Shown one piece after another: positions 31,711 through 41,100 of a stretch of DNA of 44,030 bases. Both the position numbers and the translations under genes were made by a program. Position 1 is the first letter of the stretch. Every line of letters begins with the position of its first letter. The notes beneath the pieces were generated by a model. It was given only the letters and a program-made list of their open reading frames with translations. It made no database searches and was not told the DNA's origin. The DNA comes from CAADGL01 sp964643885 (GTDB taxonomy: Bacteria; Planctomycetota; Phycisphaerae; UBA1845; Fen-1342): contig CAZXUI010000033.1 in NCBI GenBank assembly GCA_964643885.1, positions 1 through 44,030 on the forward strand. The letters run 5' to 3'.

Positions 31711-32487
31711 ATGATGATGGAGCGGAGCTTTACCGTGCGACGCGGATTCACACTCATCGAGCTGCTCGTCGTCATCGCGATCATCGCGCTGCTGATCAGC
31801 ATCCTGCTGCCCAGCCTCAGCCAGGCCCGCGACCGCGCCCGCACCACCGTCTGCGCCGCCAACCTGCATCAGCTCGGAATCGCCCTGAACACCTACACCA
31901 TCGAGGAGCGCCACTTCCCCGGCCACCACCGCGTCTCCCCGAATTACATCGTCTGGCCGCCGCGCCTGCGAAAGCTCCTCGGCGGCGTGACGGATGTCTT
32001 CAACTGCCCCTCGGCCGACGACGTCTACTGGTGGCGGCCGATCCGGGGCATGTGGGCCGACCCGGTTCGAAAGGGCGCCTATGGCTACGAGCCCGACGAG
32101 CGGCCGCTGTTCCCGAATTCCGGCTTCTCATACGGCTACAACGACTGGGGCGTGCGCGAATTCACCAATCCGCACCTGGGCCTCGGCGGCCACGTCGACG
32201 ACCGCAACTGCGGCCACTGCGCGGAGCTGCCGGTCGAGAAAGTCCTCCGCCCGGCCGACATGATCGCCATCGCCGACAGCAAATCGGACAATCACTGGGA
32301 TACGGCCATCGACCCGGCCGACCGCGACGACTACGAATGGCCGAGCCGCCGCCACGACGGCGGCAGTCAGGTGCTCTTCGCCGACGGGCACGTCGTGCGG
32401 ATGCTTCAGGAGGACCTGGTCAAGCCGGACGAGGGCATGCGGGCCCGCTGGAACAACGACTACAGGCCGCACCGCGAGTGGTGGTAG
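31711..32487 (+). CDS. Prepilin-leader protein with strict H-X9-DG motif
   Basis: About 258 residues from the ATG at 31711. Basic leader then VRRG and FTLIELLVVIAIIALLISIL, a prepilin peptidase site with Glu at +5 and an anchor helix. The C-terminal SRRHDGGSQVLFADGHVVR is an exact H-X9-DG signature of planctomycete prepilin-associated proteins. The middle contains NCPSADD and NCGHCAELP, which may bind metal or form disulphides. The start is uncertain: three consecutive ATG at 31711-31719 lack a ribosome site, whereas ATG 31624 follows AAGGA but gives an unusually long leader. It lies about 100 bp after the cytochrome and 10 bp before the next gene, so the three are probably co-transcribed. 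Confidence 0.85.
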   Translation: MMMERSFTVRRGFTLIELLVVIAIIALLISILLPSLSQARDRARTTVCAANLHQLGIALNTYTIEERHFPGHHRVSPNYIVWPPRLRKLLGGVTDVFNCPSADDVYWWRPIRGMWADPVRKGAYGYEPDERPLFPNSGFSYGYNDWGVREFTNPHLGLGGHVDDRNCGHCAELPVEKVLRPADMIAIADSKSDNHWDTAIDPADRDDYEWPSRRHDGGSQVLFADGHVVRMLQEDLVKPDEGMRARWNNDYRPHREWW

Positions 32488-32497
32488 GGCGGGTGCG

Positions 32498-32860
32498 ATG
32501 AACGCGGGCTCGGGCGTCAAGCTGGCCGTCGCGGTCGTGTTGCTCGTCGCGGCCGGGGGGCTGGTGCTGCGGTTTCTCTCGGCCGAGCAGCGGAGCAGCC
32601 AGGATTTCCCCGAAGGCACCTTCTGGGTCTGCTCCGGCGGGCACGAGTTCACGCTTTCGCTGCGCCGGGTGGCCGAGTTCTACAACGCCAACCCCGAAGC
32701 CCAAATGACCTGCCCGATGTGCAGCGCCCCGGCTGCGCGTGCGGTCCGCTGTCCGCTGTGCAGCCGGATGTTTCCCCGGCCGGACCGCGGTCAGACGGTG
32801 CTGACGTGCCCGCACTGCGGCAGGCAGCTCCCCAAAGCGACGGAGCGATTGGGGGATTGA
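32498..32860 (+). CDS. Membrane-anchored zinc-ribbon protein
   Basis: A 120-residue protein. One N-terminal membrane helix (about 7-26, VKLAVAVVLLVAAGGLVLRF) is followed by a soluble part with three CxxC knuckles: CPMC, CPLC and CPHC, plus an isolated Cys in FWVCSGGHEF. The last pair suggests one complete zinc ribbon. It begins 10 bp after the prepilin-like gene. The function is unknown; similar small proteins accompany prepilin-like genes in this phylum as far as I recall. Confidence 0.75.
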   Translation: MNAGSGVKLAVAVVLLVAAGGLVLRFLSAEQRSSQDFPEGTFWVCSGGHEFTLSLRRVAEFYNANPEAQMTCPMCSAPAARAVRCPLCSRMFPRPDRGQTVLTCPHCGRQLPKATERLGD

Positions 32861-32995
32861 GCAAGCGCGCGGATGGGTGCCACTGCTCTTGAGCCGTGGA
32901 CGCGAGGTGTCCGGGGTGAGCGATGCAATCCGGCCACGCGCTTCTTGGGGAGCGCGGGCGTCCGGCTCGGATCTCTCGCTCGCGCGGCACGACCG

Positions 32996-34966
32996 CTACG
33001 CTTTTCGTCTCCGCCGGCGCTTGCCCGCCCGCCCGTTGCCGGCCGGCGGCTCGCTCTCGAACAGATCCTCCCCCGGCTGCGCCGCCGCCTCATTCTCCGG
33101 CACGATCACCGTCGTCCCGTCGTCCGAGAGCCCCTCCATCCCCTCAGCCTCGCCGGCCGGCTGAGCCTTCTTCCCGCCCGGCTTGCGGATCGGCCGCCCG
33201 TCCTCGTCCAGCTCCACGTCCGCATCCGCCGTGCGGCGGTGCGCGATGCTTTGCAGGTCCGTCAGCAGCTTCTGCTCATCCGCCCCCGTCAGGTTCGCCA
33301 GCGCCTCGGCCACGTCGGCGATGTAGCGCTCGAAAATGCTCCGCCGCTGCCCCTCGAGCTGCTGCCGCCGACGCCGCCGAATGTACGTCGCCAGCTTGCG
33401 GCCGCATTCCTGAAGCGCCAGCTTCATCTCCTTGCGAATCTCATCGTAGTCGGCGATCGCCTCCTTGCTCTCGCTCGTGAAGGGCACCCACACGCTGGCC
33501 ATGTGGATCATCACCACCAGCGGCGCCACCGGCGCCCCGCCGCCCGGCTGGCTGAGGCCGTAGTTGCGCCAGTCCACGTCCAGCACGCTCTTGAACGACG
33601 CGCACGCCGACTGTTGATACAGCAGCGGCACGCGGTTCGCGAAACGGATGATGCGGGCCGGCTCCTCCGCCGGCAGCGCCCCGCCGAACGCCAGCCCCAC
33701 CTCGATCAGAAACGGGTTGCCGCGGTACACCGCCGGGTCGCGCGTCGTTGCCGTGTAGAACTCCGCCTTCACCTCCTTGAGCAGACCCGCCAGCAGCGCC
33801 CGCACGCCGATCGGCGCCAGACAGTCGGTCGGCGGCGCCATGATCCTGACGCTCTGCATCGCCTGATAGAGCTTCTCGATCTCACCCGCCGTCAGCGCCG
33901 TCGGCCGCGCCGTCGGCTTCAGCGCTGCCGCTTCGCAGATCGCGTGCGCCACCCGCGTCGTCACGCGGGAGAACTGCGCCTGCAAAAAGCTGCTCAGGCT
34001 CGGCGTCCGCTCGCCGCGCCTGGCCGGCGCCGCGTCCTTGAGCATCTTCATCAGCACGCCAAGCTCGATCCCGTGCGGGTGCGGCTGAATCTCCTTGGTC
34101 TCGGCCGGCAATTCCTCGCTGCCGCGCGGAAACTCGCGCCGCTCCCCGGCCGGCGACGCGTAGTGAAACGTCGCATGCGGGTTGGCGATCGCCGTCTGCT
34201 CGATGTATTCATCCACCGACTGGCGGCCCTTGGCGAAGCTGGCCACCAGCTCGATCGCCACCTGCGTGCCGCGCGGCCACTCGACTTCCTGCTCTTCGTC
34301 CCTGACCACGTCCGGCCGGTTCTTGCTCGTGTCGATCTGAATCTGAAAGTGGTGCGCGGGTTTGCTCGGCCCGGTCCGCGACGTGACGTGGATCGGCTTG
34401 CCCGTCGTCAGCAGGCCGTACATGCCCGCCGCCGAGATGCCGATGCCCTGCTGGCCGCGCGACATCTTCAGCCGGTGAAACTTCGAGCCGTACAGCAGCT
34501 TGCCGAAGATGTTCGGCACCTGGGCCTTGACGATGCCCGGTCCGTTGTCGCGCACCGTCACCCGGAAGCGCTCCTCCGCGAGCTGCTCGATCGAGACGTG
34601 AATCTCCGGCAGAATCCCCGCCTCTTCGCACGCATCCAGGCTGTTGTCGACCGCTTCCTTGACCGTCGTCAGCAGCGCCTTGCGGCGGTTGTCGAAGCCC
34701 AGCAGGTGGCGGTTCTTGGCGAAAAACTCGCTGACCGAGATGTCGCGCTGCCGTGCGGCCATCTGCTCGGCCGTCGCCCCGCGGGTCTTGCCGGCCTTTC
34801 GCGCGACGGGGACTTCAGACCGGTCGGAGACCGGTCCCCCGGCCGGCTTCTCGCGCCGCTCGCCTGGCTGCGGCGCCGCAGCCGTGACCTCGTCGGCGGG
34901 GGTGATGTCGAACAGGCCGGGCTGCTGCGATCGGCGTGACTTTCGTGCGGTGCTGCTCGTGTCCAT
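32996..34966 (-). CDS. top6B: DNA topoisomerase VI subunit B (GHKL ATPase)
   Basis: A 656-residue type IIB topoisomerase ATPase subunit. After a low-complexity basic N-terminus of about 80 residues come the Bergerat motifs: TTVKEAVDNSLDACEEAG (N box), VTVRDNGPGI (G1) and LYGSKFHRLKMSRGQQGIGI (G2, strongly Topo VI-like), followed by LLTTGKPIHV. The H2TH and transducer domains follow, the latter carrying the switch Lys in the family's usual region. The start at 34966 gives MDTSSTARKS. Topo VI is mainly archaeal/plant and sporadic in bacteria. The cleavage subunit Top6A is normally adjacent but is absent here. The N-terminal extension contains a dispersed palindrome (34813-34840). Confidence 0.92.
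   Translation of the reverse strand: MDTSSTARKSRRSQQPGLFDITPADEVTAAAPQPGERREKPAGGPVSDRSEVPVARKAGKTRGATAEQMAARQRDISVSEFFAKNRHLLGFDNRRKALLTTVKEAVDNSLDACEEAGILPEIHVSIEQLAEERFRVTVRDNGPGIVKAQVPNIFGKLLYGSKFHRLKMSRGQQGIGISAAGMYGLLTTGKPIHVTSRTGPSKPAHHFQIQIDTSKNRPDVVRDEEQEVEWPRGTQVAIELVASFAKGRQSVDEYIEQTAIANPHATFHYASPAGERREFPRGSEELPAETKEIQPHPHGIELGVLMKMLKDAAPARRGERTPSLSSFLQAQFSRVTTRVAHAICEAAALKPTARPTALTAGEIEKLYQAMQSVRIMAPPTDCLAPIGVRALLAGLLKEVKAEFYTATTRDPAVYRGNPFLIEVGLAFGGALPAEEPARIIRFANRVPLLYQQSACASFKSVLDVDWRNYGLSQPGGGAPVAPLVVMIHMASVWVPFTSESKEAIADYDEIRKEMKLALQECGRKLATYIRRRRRQQLEGQRRSIFERYIADVAEALANLTGADEQKLLTDLQSIAHRRTADADVELDEDGRPIRKPGGKKAQPAGEAEGMEGLSDDGTTVIVPENEAAAQPGEDLFESEPPAGNGRAGKRRRRRKA
34813..34840. 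repeat. Dispersed ACCGGTC-palindrome copy within the top6B coding region
   Basis: Core GACCGGTC-GGA-GACCGGTC, flanked by CTTCA and a C-run. The reverse complement of this 28-bp block recurs at 43410-43438 with about two differences. In frame it encodes GGPVSDRSEV in the variable N-terminal extension of Top6B, consistent with insertion into a tolerant site. Confidence 0.75.
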
Positions 34967-35066
34967 CCGTGGCTCTCTGCTCTCCGTCAAGCGGGTATGG
35001 TAGCCCGCAGCGCGGCCGTGTACAGTGGCGCGGCCTCGCCCCCCCGCGTGATGTGAGGAGTCCGCC

Positions 35067-35171
35067 ATGGCCAGAACCAGCGGCAAGCTGGTCGTCTTCG
35101 GAATCCTGCTCGGTGTGTTGGTCGTCAGCGCGCTGATGGCATACCTGGGGTATCAGGCGCTTCAGAAGTAA
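35067..35171 (+). CDS. 34-residue single-pass membrane peptide
   Basis: A small gene encoding 34 residues, MARTSGKLVVFGILLGVLVV then SALMAYLGYQALQK. It is one hydrophobic helix with positive residues before it and a polar tail, so an inner-membrane peptide with N-in orientation. The ATG at 35067 is preceded at 6 nt by TGAGGAG, a strong ribosome site, which is the main reason to believe it. It is divergent from top6B (100 bp between starts). Its last 47 bp overlap the 3' end of plsC on the other strand. I do not recognise a family. Confidence 0.6.
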   Translation: MARTSGKLVVFGILLGVLVVSALMAYLGYQALQK

Positions 35172-35856
35172 GCACCGCCGCCGCACCGCCGCCTTCGATC
35201 TCCCGACCCCGCCCCGAGCGCGGCCCCAGCCGGCCGGCCAGCAGCGGATGCGCCCGGAAGCGACCCATCAGCTCCAGAATCCGCCCGCGAATCTCGTCGA
35301 TGCAGGCCTGCTCCGGCATGCGGTCGAGCTGCTCCGGTGACAGCGGCTCGCCATAGGCCACGATCACCGGGTGCGGCCGCGGAAACTTCGCCTGCCTCGG
35401 CCACGACTCGTACGCGCCGAGGATCATCGTCGGCACCAGCGGCACGCGCGCCTTGCGCGCGATCAGCACCACGCCCGCCTGCATCGGCCCGACGCTGCCG
35501 TCCGGTGTCCGCGTCGCCTCCGGAAAGACGGTGATCAGCGCCCCTTGCCGCAAGCGCCGCAGCGTCTCCTTGATCGCCCCGACGTCGGCCGTCCCGCGGC
35601 GGATCGGGAAGGCATTCAGCGATTCGATCAGCCGCCGGAAGTACGGATCGGCGAAGAGCGAATCGCGGGCCATGTAGTGACTCTCGCGCGGCAGCGCCAG
35701 CGTCGCCAGCACCGGATCGAGATAGCTCTGGTGATTGCAGACCAGGATCACCCCGCCGCTTTTCGGCACGCGCCGCACGCCGAAGACCCGCCCGCGCCAG
35801 TAGCTCAGAAAGGCCGCGTGGCACAGCAGCCGGCAGAAGCGGTACCACGCCCTCAT
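35125..35856 (-). CDS. plsC: 1-acyl-sn-glycerol-3-phosphate acyltransferase
   Basis: A 243-residue PlsC-type acyltransferase making phosphatidic acid from lysophosphatidic acid at the inner membrane. Motif I is VCNHQSYLDP (HX4D), followed by the NAFPIRRGT block, then VFPEATRTPDG (FPEGxR-like, with Ala replacing Gly) and VPLVPTMILG. The N-terminus MRAWYRFCRLLCHAAFLSYW is amphipathic. About 30 disordered residues at the C-terminus are opposite the small membrane peptide gene. The start overlaps the cmk stop by 4 bp (ATGA at 35853-35856), a cmk-plsC coupling often seen in bacteria. Confidence 0.92.
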   Translation of the reverse strand: MRAWYRFCRLLCHAAFLSYWRGRVFGVRRVPKSGGVILVCNHQSYLDPVLATLALPRESHYMARDSLFADPYFRRLIESLNAFPIRRGTADVGAIKETLRRLRQGALITVFPEATRTPDGSVGPMQAGVVLIARKARVPLVPTMILGAYESWPRQAKFPRPHPVIVAYGEPLSPEQLDRMPEQACIDEIRGRILELMGRFRAHPLLAGRLGPRSGRGREIEGGGAAAVLTSEAPDTPGMPSAR

Positions 35857-36656
35857 GGACACCGCGGGCCGCTTACCGCCCCGCCCGGGCTCCCACCCGC
35901 CGGACCCTCGCCCCCGCCGGAGCCCGTCGAGCAAGGCCCATCCTCCGGCGCAGCGCTCGACAACTCGTCGTCCAGCGAGATCTGCGGCCCCACCAGCCCG
36001 GCCTGCTTCAGGTGCGCCAGCATCCGCGCCAGCACGTCGTGCAGCGAACAGTGCGTCGTATCGATGTGGATCGCTCCCTCCGGCCGGATCAGCGGCGCCA
36101 CCGACCGCTGCGAGTCCGTCCGGTCGCGTTGTTCGAGGTTGGCCTTGATCTCGTCGAGCGTCACCTCGTATCCGTCCGCCAGCAGCTCGTGATAGCGCCG
36201 CTCCGCTCGCTTGGACAGCTCGGCCGTCAGGAAGAATTTCATATCCGCCTGAGGAAACGCGACGCTGCCCTGGTCGCGCCCCTCCGTCACCAGCGACCCC
36301 AGCCGCCGGCCGATCTCGCGCTGCCGCTCGACCAGCGCCTGCCGCACGCCCGGCGAGGCGGCGATGTAGCGCGTGTGATCGTTCACCCGCATCGAGCGGA
36401 TCTCCTCGGTCACGTCCCGGCCGCGCAGCGTCACCCGCACGTGCGTCGGCCCGCAGTCGAGCGAGAATTCGGCCGACGCGGCCAGCCGCGCCAGCGCCTG
36501 CTCGTCCTTGAAATCGACGTGATCGTGCAGCGCCGCGAGCGTGACGACGCGGTACATCGCGCCGGTATCCAGATAGGGGACGCCGAGCACGGCGGCCAGC
36601 TTGCGGGCGGCGGTGCTCTTGCCGGAGCCGGCAGGTCCGTCGATGGTGATGATCAT
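35853..36656 (-). CDS. cmk: Cytidylate kinase
   Basis: A 267-residue CMP/dCMP kinase. The P-loop is IDGPAGSGKSTAARKLA (5-21) and the substrate region includes YLDTGAMYRVVTL. The central part has VTEGRDQGSVAFPQADMKFF (family GRDxGTxVFP with small changes) and RRYHELLADGYEV. Arg-rich RDRTDSQRSVAPL and EGAIHIDTTH close the fold. Beyond about residue 225, the tail is Gly/Ser/Pro-rich, longer than usual by some 40 residues and probably disordered. It is translationally coupled to plsC. Confidence 0.95.
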   Translation of the reverse strand: MIITIDGPAGSGKSTAARKLAAVLGVPYLDTGAMYRVVTLAALHDHVDFKDEQALARLAASAEFSLDCGPTHVRVTLRGRDVTEEIRSMRVNDHTRYIAASPGVRQALVERQREIGRRLGSLVTEGRDQGSVAFPQADMKFFLTAELSKRAERRYHELLADGYEVTLDEIKANLEQRDRTDSQRSVAPLIRPEGAIHIDTTHCSLHDVLARMLAHLKQAGLVGPQISLDDELSSAAPEDGPCSTGSGGGEGPAGGSPGGAVSGPRCP

Positions 36657-36931
36657 TCAGCCCGCATCCCTCCGGGTGCTGCGGGCGTCCCGCCCGTACC
36701 CATCGCTTCGAGCCGCGATGGCAACGAGCGGGCGCATTGGAAACCGCTTCCCGCGCACACGCGCCGAGACGCACACGCCTGGAATCGACGAAGCAGCGCC
36801 AGAGGTAGGTGGAGTCATCCGGCGCTTGCGCGAGTCGCGGGCCGCTCCCGGCCCGCTCACGCTCGCGGCTCGGTTCATGCATGTTCGCCGGAGCGCGGGT
36901 CTCTCGCCTGCTTTTTCCACGCCCACACCCA
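36657..36931. other. Intergenic region with dispersed GC-rich palindromes, no gene seen
   Basis: About 275 bp between the cmk start and the LysM gene stop. It contains GCGGGCG-TCC-CGCCCG near 36687 and GGAGCGCGGGTCTCTCGCC near 36890, both similar to the element at 15743-15765. The promoter of cmk-plsC should be here, but I cannot point to it. Confidence 0.5.
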
Positions 36932-38041
36932 TCAGCCGAACTCCCGCACACGCTCCTTCGGCAGCGCCGGCAATCTCAACTCCGTCCCGGCCGGTACCAC
37001 ATCCGGCGACGCGAGCTTGTCGCGGTTCAGCTCGTAGATTTCGCGCCAGCGCGACGCGTCCCGCAACACCTCGCGGGCGATGCTGGTCAATGTGTCCCCG
37101 CGCTCCACGACATACGTCGCCCGGCCCGCCGCCGGCTGCGTCGCAGCTCGGCGCGTCGGATTCGCGCCGCCGCCGGCCGTTCGCCGGTCCGCGATCGGTG
37201 CGGCCGGCTTCGCCTCTGCCGGCTTGTCCTCGATCGGCTGCCGCACCGGCCCCTCCTTCGGCGGCAGCTTCAGCGTCTGCCCGAGCCGCAGCACGTCCGG
37301 ATTCTTCAGCTCCGGGTTCGCATCGCGAATGCGCCCCCACAGGTTCGGATCGCCATAGAGCGCATCGGCGATCTTCGTCAGCGTGTCGCCCCGCTGAACC
37401 GTGTAGACCGCCGGCACGCCCGCACTGCCGCCCGCGCCCGCCGCCTCACGCGCCGAATCCCGCGGCGGAACCGCCACCTCCGGCTGTCGCTCGCTCAGAA
37501 TCGTCTCCCCCGGCCGCACCGGCGGCGTGATGACCGGACCCGGCGGTTCCTCCTGCGGCGCCGGCTCACTCGGCCGCAGCTCCGTGGTCACGCTCCGTTC
37601 ACCGGAGTCCTCCGCCGGCGCCGCCGGCTGGTCGGCCGCGGGTTTCGGCTTGTCCGGCTGTACCAGCGGAGGGAGCACCGTTGGATCCGCCTGCGGCTCG
37701 GCCGTCGGCGAAGGTGCCTGCGTGCCCGCTCCCGGCCGCCCCGCCTCGCGCCCGCTGCCCGGCTCTCGCGACGCCGCGGGCTCGCTGCGATCCGCCTCGG
37801 CCGGCCGGGGTGGCGTCGATTGGTTGCGCCGCGCCGCGACCGGCGACGGCTGCTCGAATCTCGGCGGCTTGTCGCCGGCCAGCTCCGGCGGCTTGGCCGC
37901 TTCGGGCTGCTGGCCCACGAGCGAGACCGGCAGCTCCGAGACCTGCTGCTCCGTACTGAATGCGTCGTTGAAGGTGACGACCATCGCCCCGACGATCACC
38001 ACCAGGCCGATGACCAATGCGACTTTGATCTCGGTGCGCAT
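36932..38041 (-). CDS. Membrane-anchored protein with two LysM domains
   Basis: A 369-residue protein. The N-terminal helix (about 6-24, VALVIGLVVIVGAMVVTF) anchors it, with the rest in the periplasm. A Pro/Ala/Glu-rich linker of some 170 residues leads to LysM 1 (about 212-262, YTVQRGDTLTKIADALYGDP) and LysM 2 (about 310-360, YVVERGDTLTSIAREVLRDA). The ALYGDPNLW form is typical of the long LysM type. LysM binds peptidoglycan, so it may tether the envelope or a partner to the wall. It lies downstream of secDF on the same strand, separated by a strong hairpin. Confidence 0.88.
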   Translation of the reverse strand: MRTEIKVALVIGLVVIVGAMVVTFNDAFSTEQQVSELPVSLVGQQPEAAKPPELAGDKPPRFEQPSPVAARRNQSTPPRPAEADRSEPAASREPGSGREAGRPGAGTQAPSPTAEPQADPTVLPPLVQPDKPKPAADQPAAPAEDSGERSVTTELRPSEPAPQEEPPGPVITPPVRPGETILSERQPEVAVPPRDSAREAAGAGGSAGVPAVYTVQRGDTLTKIADALYGDPNLWGRIRDANPELKNPDVLRLGQTLKLPPKEGPVRQPIEDKPAEAKPAAPIADRRTAGGGANPTRRAATQPAAGRATYVVERGDTLTSIAREVLRDASRWREIYELNRDKLASPDVVPAGTELRLPALPKERVREFG

Positions 38042-38067
38042 GGCAGGCGTGCCTCGCAAGAAAGGCG

Positions 38068-38107
38068 TTCAGGCGCGCCCGTGCCGCGCGACACGGGCGC
38101 GCCTGAA
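38068..38107. terminator. Strong hairpin between secDF and the LysM gene
   Basis: A perfect 16-bp inverted repeat (TTCAGGCGCGCCCGTG and its complement) with an 8-nt loop. It lies 43 bp beyond the secDF stop and 27 bp before the LysM start. There is no T-run, but the stem strength suits termination or mRNA 3'-end stabilisation of secDF. Confidence 0.7.
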
Positions 38108-38149
38108 TTATAGCGGCCGACGCCGCCAGTCACAGCCCGCCGGCCCGCC

Positions 38150-41100
38150 CTAGGCCGTCGCCGGCCGCGGCACGCGGCCCGCCGTCCGCTGATACAGAGC
38201 GTGCAGCAGCAGCATCGGCGAGGCGATCGCGATCGACGAGTACGTACCGGTCGCGATACCGATGATCATGCAGTAGTTGAAACCGCGGATCGCCGTGCCG
38301 CCCCAGATGTACATGCAGATCAGCATCACGAACGTCGTCGAGCTCGTCAGCAACGTCCGCGAGAGCGTCTGGTTGATGCTGCGGTTGATCACGTCGGCCG
38401 TCACGATCCCCAGCCGCCCGCGCGTCTCGCGGATGCGGTCGAAGACCACGATCGTGTCGTTGACCGAGTAGCCGATGATCGTCAGGAACGCCGCCACGAT
38501 CGTCATGTCGATCTTGAAATCTTCGATCAGGAAGAACTGTCCGATCGGATGGCCCGTCCCGCCGATCCAGCCGCTGATGCCGACGAACGCCAGCGCGATG
38601 ATCACGTCGTGAATCAGCGCGATCACGCCCGCCACACCGTAGCGCGGCTGCCCGAACCGCAGCCACATGTAGCCGATGATCATCGCCCAGCTCAGTACCA
38701 GCGCCAGCACCGCCTGCGTCTTGGACTGATCCGCGACCTGCGGCTTGAACTGCGAGACCTTCCGCAGCGTCTGCTCGCTGTCGAGCGTCGCCCGCACCAG
38801 CGCCAGCTCCTTCTCCGCGAAGCGCGTCGCCCAGCCCTCCGGGTCCTCGTTGTACAGGTAGTTCGAATCCACCACTGCCACGACCAGATCCGAGTAGAGC
38901 GTGCGTCCCTGCGAATCGGTGTCCGGCTGCCCGTCGCCGTTCGCGTCCACCGGCGAGACGCCGAAGACTTCGAAATTGCGCCACGGATAATCCTGGTACC
39001 CGGGCTGGAGCCGCATGTTCCGCAGCCGGTCCGCCACGACCTGCGTCGCCTGCGGCGGGTTCACGCTCGACAGGTGAATCGCCGCCCCGCCCTGGAAGTC
39101 GATCAGGTCCCCCGGCGTTCCCGCAGGCACGCCCGGAACCACCATGTCCAGCCGCCGATCCAGAATCGGATAGGGCAGGTCGTTGCGGCCGCTGAACATG
39201 TAGTTGACGCGCGGCTGCACCACCAGCACGTCGCCCAGCGCGCTCACCAGCGCATCCTGCACCAGCCGCCGGTTCGCCACCGTCGTCGTGAAGCTCCAGT
39301 AGCGGTCCGTCTCCTCGTCCACCTCGCGCACGCGGCTGACGCTCGCCTTGGCCAGGTTGCGCCCGGCCTGCGCGCCGCTGCCCGCCATGCCGCGAATCAC
39401 GCTCTGCACCTGCTCGGCCGTCACGCCCACCGGCACCGACAGCTCCACCCCCTGGCCGCCGTCGGACGGGACCACCTGGCTGCGCAGGAAGGGCTGCTCG
39501 GTCCCCTCGGGTCCGACGGTGATGGTGCGCTCCTCAAGCGGCTCGCTGATCAGCGCCGCCAGCCGACCGGGCGAGACGCCGGGCGCCCGCACCTCGAATA
39601 CGCCGGGTACGCCCGGCACCGGCGTCACCGTCGCCTGGGTCAGCTTCTCGGCGTCCGCCGCGATCTGCTGGCCCACCTGCTCCATCTTCTGCCGAAGCTG
39701 AAGCTCCGTGACGCTCGCGCCCTGAACGACCTCCACCTCGGCGCTCACGCCGCCGAGAAACTCGACGTCCAGCGCCTCCTCCCCGCGCGCCGCCAGAAGC
39801 CCCAGCCCCACCACGCTGATGACCACCGACGCCGGAATGAAGTACTTGGCCTTCGCCATCCAGTCGATGTTCGGAACGCCGATCAGCGAGAACATCCGGA
39901 GGTCCTTGATCAGCCGGTACTTCATCAGCAGCGCGAACAGCGTCCGCGACACGAACACCGCCGTGAACAGGTTCAGCACGATGCCCCAGCCCAGCGTCAG
40001 GCCGAAGCCCTTGATCTCCTCGCTACCGACGTAGTAGATGATCACGCTCGTCAGCAGCGTCGTGATGTTCGAGTCGAGAATCGTCGACAGCGCCTTGTCG
40101 TAGCCGTTTTTGATGATCATCCGCAGCGAGCTGCCGCGCTCCTTCTCCTCGCGCATGCGCTCGAAGATCAGCACGTTGGCGTCGACCGCCATGCCGACCG
40201 CCAGCAGCACGCCCGCCACGCCGTCCAGCGTGAAACGCGCCCCCAGCATCGCCATCGCCGCCAGCAGCAGAAACAGGTTCATCAGCAGACAGACGTTGGC
40301 GATCATGCCACAGACCAGGTAGTAGCCCGCGACCAGCAGCAAGGTGATCGCCCCGCCGATCAGACCCGCCCGCAGCGCCCGCCGCAGGTTGTCCGCCCCC
40401 AGGCTGGATTCGATGATCCGCTCGCTGATCGGCGTTTCCTTCAGCCGCGCCGGCAGCGCACCCGCCTGCATCGTGCTGACCAGGTAGTTGATCTTCTCAC
40501 GCCCGAAATCGCCCGTGATCCGGCCCGTCTGCCCGATCGCCTCCTGGATCGTCGCCGCCGAATAGGCCACGCCGTCCACGAAGACGCACAGCTTCTTCTC
40601 GACGTTCTTGCTCGTCAGCGCGCGGAACAGATCGCCGCCGTAAGGGTCGAACTGGAACACCACGCACGGCCGGCCGTTCTCGTCGCGGTCCGTGCCCGCC
40701 CGCTCGAGCTGCCACGAGCGCTGCGCATCGCCCAACAGCTCGCTGTCCGCACCCACCCGCGCCAGCACGTACCACTCGTCCCCGTGCTTCTGCGCGATGA
40801 TCCCCTGAGACAGCGGATCGAACCGCTCGAGCTGCGCCGGGCTGTCCAGGTTGAAGAACTGAATCGGATCGTCGATCCGGAACCACTGCGCCGTGTCGCC
40901 CGGCTGCGGCCGCGGCCCGAACTTCTCGAGCTGCTCGCGGTAACGGTCGAATTGCGTCGGGTTGTCCGCGCTCGGCTCGGCCAGAATGCGGAACTCGAGC
41001 ACCCCCGCGCCGTGCAGCAGCCGCTTCAGGTCCGCCGGCCCGTCCAGGAAGCCACGCTTCTCGCGCCACGCCTGGTGCGCTGCGACCACCTCGTCGATTT

